Shown piece by piece: positions 43,575 through 52,865 of a stretch of DNA of 64,000 nucleotides; position 1 is the stretch's first letter; the number at the start of each line of letters is the position of its first letter. The DNA comes from Caproiciproducens galactitolivorans (GTDB taxonomy: Bacteria > Bacillota > Clostridia > Oscillospirales > Acutalibacteraceae). The DNA lies in NCBI RefSeq assembly GCF_004768785.1, contig NZ_SRMQ01000001.1:248001-312000 (forward strand). Reading direction: 5' to 3'. The notes under the pieces were generated by a model. That model ran no database searches. It was not told where the DNA came from and saw only the letters and a program-made list of their open reading frames with translations. A program made the translations under genes and the position numbers.

Positions 43575-44876
43575 TTGAATGTGTATTTTGATGTACTGAT
43601 TGTCGGAACCGGGGCCGCGGGAATGTACGCCGCTTTAAACCTAAGACAGGATTTAAAGGTGTTGTTAATTACAAAAGCGGAAGCGGCAGAATGCAACAGC
43701 TATCTTGCCCAGGGCGGCATTGCCGTGGCAAGGGATGAAAACGACCTGGATTCCTTTGTGGAAGATACCTTAAAGGCTGGAAAATATGAAAATAATGTTG
43801 AGGCTGTAAAGGTTCTGGCAAGAGAATCAAGAGAGAATATTAACCAGCTCATCCGATACGGTGTGGAATTTGACAGGGAACATGGGGATTTACAATATAC
43901 AAGAGAAGGCGCCCACCGCATTAACCGCATCGTACATTGTAAAGACCAAACCGGAAAAAAGGTCACGGAAGCCCTTTATAAGGAGGTAAAGAGAAGGAGG
44001 AATATTACGGTTTTTGAAGGCACCTGCCTGATTGATATCCTCCGGGTGGGAAATACCTGTTGCGGAGGAATCGCTGTCAAAAACGGGGAAGTCTTTTTCA
44101 TCCATTCGAAATTTGTCCTATTGGCCTCCGGAGGAATAGGCGGTTTATTTAAAAACTCCACGAATTATTGCAGCGTAACCGGCGACGGAATTGCTATAGC
44201 GTTGAAGAACGGGATAAAAGTAAAAAATCTAAATTACATTCAAATACATCCTACCGCCTTTTATGAGGAAGCGCCGAACGGAAGAAGGTTCCTGATATCC
44301 GAGGCTGTCCGCGGAGAAGGGGGAAAACTGATTAACAAAAATAAGGAAAGGTTTGTGGACGAGCTTTTGCCGAGGGATGTGGTTTCAAAAAAAATCTTTG
44401 AAGAGGAAGAGAAAACGCATATGCCCTATGTGGGGCTGGACATCACATTTAAACCGGCCGCCTATCTTGTGAAAAGGTTTCCGGGAATCTATCGAGAATG
44501 CCTGAAAAAAGGAGTGGATATTACGCGCAATGTGATACCGGTAACACCTGCGCAGCACTATTTTATGGGCGGAATCGAAGTCGATTTGTATGCCCAGACA
44601 TCCATGAAGAACCTTTTCGCCTGCGGCGAGGTAAGCTGTACCGGGGTTCACGGGGCGAACAGGCTTGCGAGCAATTCTCTGCTCGAGGCTTTGGTGTTTT
44701 CCAGAAGGGCGGCTAAGCTTATCAACAGTACGATTGATTTTGTGAATAGGCTTGATGCGAAAGCGCCCGACATCCCTCTAAATCCGGATATAGAACAGAA
44801 AAGGAATCGGGAAATTGCCATTCAGAAATTCAAGGAAGTAATTGGGGGATTAAAAAGTGAATTGGTTTCTTGTTGA
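43575..44876 (+). CDS. nadB: L-aspartate oxidase, short form
   Basis: FAD enzyme oxidising aspartate to iminoaspartate for NadA. Dinucleotide motif LIVGTGAAGMYAAL; LAQGGIAVARDENDLDSFVE; HRINRIVHCKDQTG; ISEAVRGEGGKL; NRLASNSLLEALVF. At 433 aa it lacks most of the C-terminal helical domain of the E. coli enzyme (about 540 aa); short NadB forms occur in other clostridia. In anaerobes fumarate rather than oxygen is the likely electron acceptor. The TTG start has AAGGTGATTC just upstream. The end overlaps nadC by 20 bases. Confidence 0.95.
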   Translation: MNVYFDVLIVGTGAAGMYAALNLRQDLKVLLITKAEAAECNSYLAQGGIAVARDENDLDSFVEDTLKAGKYENNVEAVKVLARESRENINQLIRYGVEFDREHGDLQYTREGAHRINRIVHCKDQTGKKVTEALYKEVKRRRNITVFEGTCLIDILRVGNTCCGGIAVKNGEVFFIHSKFVLLASGGIGGLFKNSTNYCSVTGDGIAIALKNGIKVKNLNYIQIHPTAFYEEAPNGRRFLISEAVRGEGGKLINKNKERFVDELLPRDVVSKKIFEEEEKTHMPYVGLDITFKPAAYLVKRFPGIYRECLKKGVDITRNVIPVTPAQHYFMGGIEVDLYAQTSMKNLFACGEVSCTGVHGANRLASNSLLEALVFSRRAAKLINSTIDFVNRLDAKAPDIPLNPDIEQKRNREIAIQKFKEVIGGLKSELVSC

Positions 44877-45693
44877 TTCGATAATCAAAAATGCTCTTCT
44901 GGAGGATATTCCAAACGAAGATATTACCACGGTAAATACGATAAGCACGGACAGCAGATCCTCAGTTGACCTGATCGCAAAGGAAAACGGTATCATTGCA
45001 GGACTGGAAGTTTTCAAGCGTGTGTTCCGTTTATTGGGGGACGTCTGCGTGGAATGTAATGTTTCCGATGGGGACCGGGTTACGGAAGGACAGATTCTTG
45101 GAAAAATTACCGGGAATACAAGGGCCATATTAAGCGGAGAGAGGACGGCACTGAATTTTTTACAGAGGATGAGCGGCATTGCTACCCTTACGAATCAATT
45201 TGCCGCAAAGCTGGCGGGTACCCATACCAAGCTTTTGGATACCAGAAAAACTACGCCGAATTTAAGGATTCTGGAAAAGTATGCTGTTAAAGTCGGGGGA
45301 GGGTGCAACCACCGATTCAACCTTTCCGACGGCGTATTGTTAAAGGACAATCATATCAGCGCCGCGGGTGGAATCAGGAACGCCATCAATCTCGTGAGGG
45401 CAAATGCCTCATTTGTCAGAAAAATTGAAGTGGAAACCGAAACGATTGAACAGGTGCAAGAGGCTTTGGAAGCCGGAGCGGATATCATCATGCTTGATAA
45501 TACGGATCTGAAAACAATGAAAGAAGCGGTAAACATGATCAATAAAAGAGCTGTGACAGAGGCATCTGGGAACATAACGCTTGACAATATTGCGGATGTC
45601 GCCGCGTGCGGAGTCGATTATATCTCTACCGGCGCTGTAACCCATTCCTTTAAAGTATTGGATATCAGCATGAAAAATCTCAAGAACATTTAA
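44857..45693 (+). CDS. nadC: Nicotinate-nucleotide pyrophosphorylase (carboxylating)
   Basis: Quinolinate phosphoribosyltransferase giving nicotinate mononucleotide. 278 aa. Motifs: NALLEDIPNEDITT, SGERTALNFLQRMSGIAT, LLDTRKTTPNLRILEKYAV, GGGCNHRFNLSDGVLLKDNH, and EVETETIEQVQEAL near the active-site floor. The GTG start is preceded by GGGGGA within the nadB end. Last gene of the operon; a terminator follows. Confidence 0.97.
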   Translation: MNWFLVDSIIKNALLEDIPNEDITTVNTISTDSRSSVDLIAKENGIIAGLEVFKRVFRLLGDVCVECNVSDGDRVTEGQILGKITGNTRAILSGERTALNFLQRMSGIATLTNQFAAKLAGTHTKLLDTRKTTPNLRILEKYAVKVGGGCNHRFNLSDGVLLKDNHISAAGGIRNAINLVRANASFVRKIEVETETIEQVQEALEAGADIIMLDNTDLKTMKEAVNMINKRAVTEASGNITLDNIADVAACGVDYISTGAVTHSFKVLDISMKNLKNI

Positions 45694-45754
45694 ACAGAGT
45701 TTTACGATTCAAGTCCGTTTGCCATATGGAAGATTCCGTTTTATATCCTCATGC

Positions 45755-45796
45755 AAAAAACACCTTCAGCCCATCCAGCTGAAGGTGTTTTTTGCG
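45755..45796. terminator. Bidirectional terminator between nadC and xpt
   Basis: AAAAAACACCTTCAGC pairs with GCTGAAGGTGTTTTTT around CCATCCA, between convergent genes. Confidence 0.9.
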
Positions 45797-45812
45797 TTAC
45801 TTTCTTTCCAAG

Positions 45813-46400
45813 TTATTCCTGAGGGCTTTCTTCCCGAAACGTTACCACACCGTTTTCCATACGGTCAATAATAGCGAGGCTTTGTAAGTTGTACCCCTCG
45901 GCGCGAAGCCTATCCCCGCCGCCCTGGAATCCTTTTTCAATTACAATGCCGATTCCCGCGACAGAAGCGCCGGATTGGCGGGCAATATCCAGAAGCCCCC
46001 GCTGTGCCTTTCCCGTCGCCAGAAAGTCGTCCAGAATCAGTATACGGTCATTTGGGGACACAAAGCGTTTTTCCAGCATGGCGGTGTACTCGTTTCCATG
46101 CGTATAGCTCATGATTTTTGACGTGTAAATATCCCCGTCGATATTTTTGCTTTCTGTCTTTTTGGCGAAAACAACCGGTACACCGAAGTACTGCGCTGCA
46201 ATGCAGGCAATCGCGATTCCGCTTGCTTCTATCGTGATGATTTTTGTGATTTTTTCCTTGCTGAATAAACGCTTGAATTCTTTCCCAATTTCATTCAGAA
46301 GGGCAATATCAATCTGATGATTCAAGAAGCTGTCCACTTTCAGAACATTGCCTTCTTTTACTTTCCCATCCCTGCGGATTCGTTCCTTTAATAATTCCAT
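45813..46400 (-). CDS. xpt: Xanthine phosphoribosyltransferase
   Basis: Salvages xanthine to XMP with PRPP. 195 aa. The PRPP loop is ILILDDFLATGKAQRGL. MELLKERIRRDGKVKEGNVL and DSFLNHQIDIALLNEIGKEF form the family N-terminus; VVFAKKTESKNI is also conserved. No purine riboswitch core is seen in its leader, unlike Bacillus xpt. It lies downstream of its own promoter and is convergent with nadC. Confidence 0.96.
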   Translation of the reverse strand: MELLKERIRRDGKVKEGNVLKVDSFLNHQIDIALLNEIGKEFKRLFSKEKITKIITIEASGIAIACIAAQYFGVPVVFAKKTESKNIDGDIYTSKIMSYTHGNEYTAMLEKRFVSPNDRILILDDFLATGKAQRGLLDIARQSGASVAGIGIVIEKGFQGGGDRLRAEGYNLQSLAIIDRMENGVVTFREESPQE

Positions 46401-46441
46401 ATTTCTTCCTCACGCTGCTTTAATTGTTTGATATTCCTTAC

Positions 46442-46470
46442 ATTTTACCCGATTTTCAGGTGAACTGCAA
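46442..46470 (-). promoter_or_regulatory. Promoter of xpt
   Basis: On the minus strand TTGCAG and TAAAAT are 17 bases apart, 42 bases upstream of the xpt start. Confidence 0.55.
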
Positions 46471-46668
46471 GGAAGTTTCGACACGAAAGGCAGGCGGCAA
46501 ATTGGGCGTATGTACCTTCCTTTTATTGGAGCGAAGCTGTTTAGGGAGTTTTGCATTTCATTGGGATTGTGGCGCAGAGAAAATATGGAGAAAATGGAGC
46601 AGTACGCAAACAGGTGTAAGCACAATATTGTACTGTTTTAGCGCATTGCGAATGGGATTCTGCGGTTA

Positions 46669-48138
46669 TCACGACTGCTCGGATGATGGCATGTTGGCCC
46701 CGGCAGATTCCACTTTTGGTTCCTTGCGGCGGTTGTACAGGCGGACTGCCGTAATGATAACGCCGACCATGCAGACGGTAGCGCCTGCAATATAGGCTAA
46801 GCGCATGCCGAAAATAAACGCATCATTGCGCCCCGGAACATATCCGGTTACGTGTTTTCCGATTTTCCAGCTCATTCCGGCGTACAGAATTGCGGTGGAC
46901 ATGGCGATGCCTATGGTAAATCCGACATTGCGCACCAGCGCGTTCACGCTTCCGCCAATACCGAGCTTTTCCGGGGGAAGCATGGACATAACAAGGGAAT
47001 TGTTCGGGGACTGGAACAGTCCGTTCCCAAAAGACATAATGCCGATATATAACCCCAGTATCCAGTAAACGGGATGCTCATTCAGGGTCGCTATCAGGTA
47101 CAGGCCCGTGCTGGTAAGCAGAAGGCCGATCAGCGTTAAGACTTCAGAGCCGATTTTGTCGGAAAGATATCCGCTGGCGGGCGCGACCAACGCGAGGATT
47201 ACCGGGTAGATCGTCATATAAAGCCCGGCTTTGCCTGGGGACATATTCAGCGCGTTTTGCAGGTAAAACGGCAGGATGATATTGGAGCACGAAATTGCCA
47301 CGAAAGAGGTAAAAGCGCAAAAGATACTTACGGTAAACCATTTGTTTTCGAAAATATGAAGGTCCAGCAGGGGAGCTTTTGCTTTCTGTTCAACCATATA
47401 GAATGCGGCAAAGGACACAACCGCCACGGCAAAAAAGAGAAGAATCAGCCAGTGCGTATAGCCTATGGTTTGTCCATACTCCAATGCGATAAACAGCGGG
47501 GCAATTGCAAAAATAAACAGGAAGCTTCCCCATAAATCCAGCTTTTCGTCAGATACGGTGTCCTCTGGCCCTGAAAATTTCAGGTTTGCAAAGTAAGCCA
47601 GCAAACCAATCGGTACGTTTACCCAGAACAGATACTCCCAGCTTGCAAAGGAAATGATCAGCCCGCCCAAAGCAGGGCCGACCATTGTTCCTAGGGCGAC
47701 AAAGGTACCGTTGATTCCAAGCGCCCGCCCGCGTTCTTCCGGAGGGAACGTTCTGGCAATAATGCCTTGGCTGTTTGCCATGCTTGCCGAAGCGCCGACC
47801 GCCTGAATTGCGCGTGCCAACAGGATCAAAGGTAAAGTGCGCATCAAGCCGCACAAAAACGAGCCGATTGTAAAAATTAAAAGGCCGAAGCGGAAAATTT
47901 TGCCCTGCCCTTTTAAGTCGCCCAAACGGCCGAATATTAAAATACAGAAGGTAATTACAATTAAATAGGCGCTTACGACCCAGGTGATTAATCCGGTTCC
48001 TACATTCAGCGCTTTTGCCATGGAGGGCAGAGCCACGTTCACAATACTGCCGTCTAAAGTGTTCATAAAAGTGGATATGACGGTTATCATTAACACAATC
48101 CACTTGTTTCGATCATTTTCTGTTGCTTTCGTTTCCAC
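46669..48138 (-). CDS. DHA2-family MFS efflux transporter (EmrB/QacA type)
   Basis: 489 aa with about 14 membrane helices. Motif FMNTLDGSIVNVALPSMAKAL (21-residue region, Asp in helix 1), GRLGDLKGQGKIFRFG (motif A) and ALGTMVGPALGGLI (antiporter motif C) place it in the 14-helix drug/proton antiporters. The substrate is unknown. No regulator or membrane-fusion partner lies next to it, as expected for a Gram-positive single-component pump. The C-terminal tail is short and acidic. Confidence 0.92.
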   Translation of the reverse strand: METKATENDRNKWIVLMITVISTFMNTLDGSIVNVALPSMAKALNVGTGLITWVVSAYLIVITFCILIFGRLGDLKGQGKIFRFGLLIFTIGSFLCGLMRTLPLILLARAIQAVGASASMANSQGIIARTFPPEERGRALGINGTFVALGTMVGPALGGLIISFASWEYLFWVNVPIGLLAYFANLKFSGPEDTVSDEKLDLWGSFLFIFAIAPLFIALEYGQTIGYTHWLILLFFAVAVVSFAAFYMVEQKAKAPLLDLHIFENKWFTVSIFCAFTSFVAISCSNIILPFYLQNALNMSPGKAGLYMTIYPVILALVAPASGYLSDKIGSEVLTLIGLLLTSTGLYLIATLNEHPVYWILGLYIGIMSFGNGLFQSPNNSLVMSMLPPEKLGIGGSVNALVRNVGFTIGIAMSTAILYAGMSWKIGKHVTGYVPGRNDAFIFGMRLAYIAGATVCMVGVIITAVRLYNRRKEPKVESAGANMPSSEQS

Positions 48139-48328
48139 TATAACTTATCCGTCCTCTTATTTTCAGAATTGTTAAGCCGGTTTCCTTGTTTCATCTATAT
48201 TGGAAATTTTGTCCAGCTTTTATGATACAACAAAAATTTTGTAATTACAACCGGTACTGCCGCCAAAACAGTCGGAATAATGTGAAAATTTAAACAACTG
48301 ATTTTACTGAATAAATGTCGATTTACAT

Positions 48329-48368
48329 AAAAAGCCTGCGGGGGAGAAATCACCCTGCGGGCTTTTCA
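48329..48368 (-). terminator. Terminator of the 101-aa membrane protein gene
   Basis: AAAAGCCTGCGGGG pairs with CCCTGCGGGCTTTT with one or two wobbles; T-rich on both flanks. It lies between the 48408 gene and the MFS gene. Confidence 0.7.
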
Positions 48369-48407
48369 GATGTAGTTTTAAACTTATGTTTAGCAGAGTG
48401 CAGAAAA

Positions 48408-48713
48408 TTATACCATTCTGTGCGGGCCTTTTTGACGGCTGTGCTGCGAACAAAGCTCCAGCCGGTCGCATTTTTCCTGGAGACATCGTATCTGATTTTT
48501 TAATTCGTCCAGGTCGCAACCGTTTGCTTTTTCGGAAGACTTCTCCTGCTGATCCAGTTGCGCGGCCCAGGATAATAACAAACCGCCCACAGCAACGATG
48601 AAATTGCCAAGAACGTTCAGCTCGCCGGCATCCAGATTGTCAGATAGTAAAAAAGCCAATACAGTTGCAAGAATCACCAGTTCACAGGGCTCTAAGGAAG
48701 TCAGGTTTTCCAT
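48408..48713 (-). CDS. Hypothetical membrane-associated protein (101 aa)
   Basis: An N-terminal helix-rich segment (CELVILATVLAFLLSDNLDA then LNVLGNFIVAVGGLLLSWAA) is followed by a charged coiled coil rich in Glu, Lys and Cys. Short clostridial proteins with a similar hydrophobic start (a pattern like ALGNFLxxxGQ) are common but uncharacterised. Ribosome site GGTGATG just before the start. Confidence 0.65.
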   Translation of the reverse strand: MENLTSLEPCELVILATVLAFLLSDNLDAGELNVLGNFIVAVGGLLLSWAAQLDQQEKSSEKANGCDLDELKNQIRCLQEKCDRLELCSQHSRQKGPHRMV

Positions 48714-49035
48714 AAATCATCACCAGTTTATTTTATGCTGGCTCGGTCGATATTGTATTTTGGATTCAAGCGAAAAAACGAAAAAATGGCTGCCCGCGAC
48801 AGACTCTTTCGGCGGCGAATTTGCCAAATTGTATAATTTTATTTTCGGTGTTCTGATTATCCCTTTTTAAATAGTGAATGTGTGCGATTTATTTTTGCAC
48901 ATCAGAAATAAGATGGTGGCCGGCATTATAGAATTCAACAGCGTATGAAGACTGCATTAAGAAGGGAAAACATAAAAGGGACAATCGCATTTCCAAATTG
49001 ACAGGAATACTATAGTACTAGGAATGGGGGATGTT
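48714..49035. other. Intergenic interval
   Basis: No credible gene. It contains the leaders of two divergent genes and a TTGACA at 48998-49003 without a well-spaced -10. Confidence 0.4.
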
Positions 49036-49197
49036 ATGCAGAAGGTAATGATTCGTTTTTTTAATAAAGAACTTGGCTATGAAGCGGCAAAATTTTTAAA
49101 AAATCTGGGTTATCAGGTAAGTACGGTTGGTAAGACGTATTGGATCGATAAATACCCGATTATTTCATGCCTGATTCTTGAAGTTGAGTACGAATAA
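49036..49197 (+). CDS. Hypothetical 53-aa protein
   Basis: A short frame with GGGGGA before the ATG. The sequence (MQKVMIRFFNKELGYEAAKF, LKNLGYQVSTVGKTYWIDKY) predicts a beta-alpha-beta unit, like a small ferredoxin-type or putative Se/S-like fold, but no family is recognised. It has a terminal EVEYE strand. The coding potential is good for its size. Function unknown. Confidence 0.55.
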   Translation: MQKVMIRFFNKELGYEAAKFLKNLGYQVSTVGKTYWIDKYPIISCLILEVEYE

Positions 49198-49352
49198 CAG
49201 GCTTCGAATCTTAGTGGAAAATGTTAACAAATGGCATTTGCGCTTGCTTCTTACTACATTTTGGTTTATAATCGAACCAGAATTTTGTATTGTTTATAGA
49301 AAGAAAACGGAATCAAATATACAATTTTTATTAATAAATTGGAGTGGTAGGA

Positions 49353-52076
49353 TTGAAGCACAAAACAAAGCGCATTGTTGCGGCAGCGATTTCCTTTGCA
49401 TGCACCGCCGCGGTTACGGTGAGCCTTGTGCCCACGATTGCGGTTACGGCTGCTGTCACGGCTAAAACAACGGATTATTTAAATCTTCGCGAAGGCGCGG
49501 GTATAGATAAAAAAGTGATTTTAACCCTCAGCAAGGGGGTTGCGGTCACAATCCTTGATAATTCCAATGCAACATGGGCGAAGGTACAAACCGCAAGCGG
49601 AAAACAAGGGTATTGCAGCAAGCAATATCTGAGTATCCCCGGTTCCGGGGCTACGAATTCCCCTTCTGTTTCGGGAACGGCTTCCACAGCGGTCACGACA
49701 GATCGTGTAAATCTTCGGGCGGGAGCGGGAACCTCGACAAAAATCATGGCAACGCTCCCAATTGGTACAAGCTTAAAAGTAATGGACGCTTCCAATCCTG
49801 CATGGGTTAAAGTCCAGACTTCCGATGGAAGGCAGGGTTATTGCAGCACACAATACATACGCATATTGGCTGCTTCTTCCGGCGGGGTCGCCTCTGGGAA
49901 TACTTCCTCAGGGAGTTCTTCCTCCGCTTCTATAACGGCGGTTACGACGGACTATCTGAATCTGCGTCAGGGTGCCGGTACGAATTTTAAGGTGCTGGTT
50001 ACAATCAGCAAAGGAACGGCGCTTACGGTTTTGGATAATTCCAATCCATCTTGGGCCAAGGTACAGACTCCGGATGGAAAACAGGGATATTGCAGCAAGC
50101 AATATTTAACATTTAAAAATAACAGTTCATCCGGAAGTTCATCCGGAACGCCGTCCAATTCCGGCTCTTCCTCAAATTCAAGCACATCCGGTTCGGTTAC
50201 GGCGAAAACAACTTCAAATCTAAATGTAAGAAGCGGCGCGGGAACGAGTTTCGGGATTGTTATGACGCTGCTCAACGGCACGTCTGTTACCGTTCTGGAT
50301 AATTCGAATGCGCAGTGGGTCAAAATTAAAACCAGCGATGGAAAAACAGGATATTGCAGTAAGGAATTTCTGCAGATAACAGATACTGGCTCCAATACAA
50401 ATCCAAATCCGGATCCGGGTACAGGTACGGGTGCGGATACTGGTACTGATACGCCCCCGGACGTTGATACCGGCTCAGACAACGGTTCGGATTCCCATAC
50501 CATCACGGGTGCCAGCGTTACTGCGGACATGCTCCGCTTGCGCCAGGATCCGAGTACGAGCGCAAAGATCCTTGCCAACCTACCGCGTGGAACTAGCTTG
50601 AAGGTTCTCGATACTTCGAATTCTTCCTGGACCAAGGTACAGACTTCCAGCGGGTTGACCGGTTACGTCAGCTCGGAATATATTCAGATTCATTATTCGG
50701 ATGATCCCTCCAATGCCTCATCGCTTTCCCTGTCAACTACTTCCTCAAAAATTCCGGCGGGAAAGACACTGTACATAAAAGCCAATGTTTCACCAAGTGG
50801 AACCTATATTAACTGGACAAGCAGCAATAATAATGTGGCGACCGTTTCAAACGGGTACGTATCTGCCGTTTCCACCGGGACAGCCGTTATTACGGCGAGT
50901 TCGGGCTCTTACAAAGCAACCTGCAATATTACCGTTACAAGTGCGGAGCCGGTGAGAACCGCCTTTGCTTCGCCGAATATTGCCAGCACAGGGGCGGCGG
51001 TTACGCTGACTGCTGTTACCGATACCAGCCGGGATGCGGTTCAGTTTGTCATCCAGAGTCCGGATGGAACAAAGCAAACCGTCAATGCGGATTCCTGTAC
51101 GAATGAATCCTGCCAGAATGTAACGACAAAAAAGTGGACCGCTACGACGACTTTCTATTCGCCGGGAACCTATACATTCACCGCGTACTCCTCCCAGAAT
51201 GGGAATATGAGTACAACCGGTTTTACGTCGAACGCATATGTATCCTCTCAGCAGGATTTTTCGACTACCACGAGCGAAGAGCGCCGCGTCAGCGACCAGA
51301 TGATCGCCCTGATTGCCAAATGGGAGGGCTACAGCCCCACCGTTTACGCCGATCAGCTTACCGCCAATCAGGTGCCAACCATTGGCTACGGCTGTACCTT
51401 CGGAGCGAACGCAGTCTTTTACAACAATTTGACCGAAACGGAAGCCTGGTCGCTCCTAGTCAATAAAATCAATAATTCCTCATATACTACGGAACTAAAT
51501 AAAATGATTAAGAACAACCATTTTCTGATGAATCAGAATCAGGCCGACTGTCTGATCAGCTTTGCCTATAATGTAGGCGCGGGCTATTTCAACACCAGTT
51601 CTCAGGTCGATTTCCGGACGATTATGAGGAATGCGGTCGTACCGCCGACGATTTCCGGCTCTTTGGCGGCAACTGTGACAAAAGATACGGTCGTTCGCAG
51701 CGAACCAAGCATTAACGGTTCCGAGGTTTGCAGTATATCCAACGGAGCCTCGATAGATGTTACCGATACCAACTTTTCGAATCCGAAAGACGGCTGGTAC
51801 AAAGTACGGGCTTCCAACGGCAGCGAAGGCTGGGTAAACTCAGGCTATGTGTGCCTTTCGAATGCCGATTCCCTTACGCATGACCTGAACTATACCAACG
51901 CCTACGCTATGGGAACGGAAATGCTCCGCTGGAGTCAGGCGGGCGGCAAATTCTATACCGGCCTTTTCTACCGGAGGCTTGGGGAAGTTAATGTCTACAA
52001 TTACGGCGATTATGACGCCGTACGGTATAACAAATACAGCTACACCTATCCCAGCGGTGCGGCCGGTTTAAGTTAA
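49353..52076 (+). CDS. Secreted multi-SH3b GH24 lysozyme with an SH3 domain nested in the catalytic fold
   Basis: 907 aa. Signal peptide 1-35 (KRIVAAAISFACTAAVTVSL). Five bacterial SH3 domains start near 36, 113, 195, 283 and 389, each opening like TAKTTDYLNLREGAG, joined by Ser/Thr/Gly/Pro linkers. A Big_2-like domain (about 456-527) and a second beta domain (530-625) follow. The GH24 phage-type lysozyme starts near 640: Glu658, Asp667 and Thr676 match the T4-lysozyme triad. After FAYNVGAGYF the fold is interrupted by a sixth SH3b (about 767-836) and resumes at RWSQAGGKFYTGLFYRR. Probably a cell-wall hydrolase. The TTG start has GGAG eight bases upstream. Confidence 0.88.
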   Translation: MKHKTKRIVAAAISFACTAAVTVSLVPTIAVTAAVTAKTTDYLNLREGAGIDKKVILTLSKGVAVTILDNSNATWAKVQTASGKQGYCSKQYLSIPGSGATNSPSVSGTASTAVTTDRVNLRAGAGTSTKIMATLPIGTSLKVMDASNPAWVKVQTSDGRQGYCSTQYIRILAASSGGVASGNTSSGSSSSASITAVTTDYLNLRQGAGTNFKVLVTISKGTALTVLDNSNPSWAKVQTPDGKQGYCSKQYLTFKNNSSSGSSSGTPSNSGSSSNSSTSGSVTAKTTSNLNVRSGAGTSFGIVMTLLNGTSVTVLDNSNAQWVKIKTSDGKTGYCSKEFLQITDTGSNTNPNPDPGTGTGADTGTDTPPDVDTGSDNGSDSHTITGASVTADMLRLRQDPSTSAKILANLPRGTSLKVLDTSNSSWTKVQTSSGLTGYVSSEYIQIHYSDDPSNASSLSLSTTSSKIPAGKTLYIKANVSPSGTYINWTSSNNNVATVSNGYVSAVSTGTAVITASSGSYKATCNITVTSAEPVRTAFASPNIASTGAAVTLTAVTDTSRDAVQFVIQSPDGTKQTVNADSCTNESCQNVTTKKWTATTTFYSPGTYTFTAYSSQNGNMSTTGFTSNAYVSSQQDFSTTTSEERRVSDQMIALIAKWEGYSPTVYADQLTANQVPTIGYGCTFGANAVFYNNLTETEAWSLLVNKINNSSYTTELNKMIKNNHFLMNQNQADCLISFAYNVGAGYFNTSSQVDFRTIMRNAVVPPTISGSLAATVTKDTVVRSEPSINGSEVCSISNGASIDVTDTNFSNPKDGWYKVRASNGSEGWVNSGYVCLSNADSLTHDLNYTNAYAMGTEMLRWSQAGGKFYTGLFYRRLGEVNVYNYGDYDAVRYNKYSYTYPSGAAGLS

Positions 52077-52092
52077 ACAAAACCGAATCGTT

Positions 52093-52131
52093 TAACGCCT
52101 TCTGTCTGCCTGTCAGAGGGCGTTTTGCTAT
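52093..52131 (+). terminator. Terminator of the lysozyme gene
   Basis: AACGCC-T-TCTG pairs with CAGA-G-GGCGTT around a short loop, followed by TTGC; moderate. Confidence 0.6.
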
Positions 52132-52154
52132 ATCCGGATGATTTTATTGCACCT

Positions 52155-52404
52155 AAGGAAATACTGATTAATTGAATATAATATCCACCAATACAACTTT
52201 TACATCATTTATCTGTGTTGAAAACTTAAGCTTTTATAGCCTTTAATCAAGCAAATTGTTGAAAACTTCTGCTTTTAGGCGCACCTGTGCCACGAATTAT
52301 GCTGGCTGTTTTTGCCAACCACCGCTTCGTGCACACATCAGGAGGTTTGCGCTTGCTGCAAGCAGGTACAATCTGTTCAGATTTTTAGGGAACCTCTGAA
52401 TAAA
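52155..52404. mobile_element. Two IS5-type end-like sequences and a decayed interval
   Basis: AAGGAAATACTGATTAATTG (52155) and AGGGAACCTCTGAATAAATG (52387) share the form GGAA-x-x-x-CTGA-x-TAA in the same orientation, as seen at IS5-group ends. Between them GTTGAAAACTT is repeated at 52217 and 52259, with no gene. Together they suggest two overlapping insertion remnants. Confidence 0.35.
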
Positions 52405-52533
52405 TGGCCAATATCTTCAATTTCACTCAGGTCTGAGCCAAGTTTGCTGAATTTCCCCCAAAAATGGTGTTTTTCCGCCGTTTCAACTTCATTTTCTCTT
52501 GTGCGCCCGTCAAAAAGGCGCACTATGCCCTTG

Positions 52534-52765
52534 TCAGGTTTCACGGAGACTTCGCCCGGCTAGTGCGAGAGCATACAGATTGGCGCAGGCAAACATGGCA
52601 TACAGCCGGTTTTTATTCTTTTTCAATCCGCGGTACCGGGTCTTTTGATACCCAAACTGACATTTGATAATGCGGAAAGCATGTTCCACTTTGCAACGTA
52701 CAGAAGATTTGCGATGTTCGATCATACGCTCCCAGTCCAGAAAAGGCTCGCGATCCGGAGATGTA
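52534..52765 (-). pseudogene. IS5-family transposase, C-terminal fragment
   Basis: On the minus strand about 70 residues match the end of an IS5-group DDE transposase. The signature Arg-(3)-Glu-(6)-Lys is intact in RCKVEHAFRIIK, where Glu is the last catalytic acid. RYRGLKKNKNRLYAMFACAN follows. The N-terminal two thirds, with both catalytic Asp, are gone. The open frame upstream reads into the palindromic repeat at 52778-52804, so the 5' break coincides with that repeat. Not functional. Confidence 0.85.
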
Positions 52766-52777
52766 CTAAACGAAGAA

Positions 52778-52804
52778 AGGATGGGTTCTTCGACAGTCTG
52801 AGAG
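52778..52804 (+). repeat. Half copy of the palindromic repeat
   Basis: 27 bases identical to 7761-7787, the right arm of the 24-bp palindrome and two flanking bases. The left arm is absent. It abuts the truncated transposase. Confidence 0.85.
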
Positions 52805-52865
52805 CCCAACAGGTACCGCCTGTGGGACTCTTTTTATAATGGGACAAAAAATTCTTTAAATTTTC

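Noticed and set aside
46401-46520. Purine riboswitch before xpt
   Set aside because: Expected by analogy with Bacillus, but the promoter-to-start leader is only about 40 bases and the aptamer core is not present.
49900-50520. CRISPR-like or tandem DNA repeats
   Set aside because: The periodicity comes from coding repeats of SH3b domains and Ser/Gly linkers; no spacer-repeat structure exists anywhere in the window.
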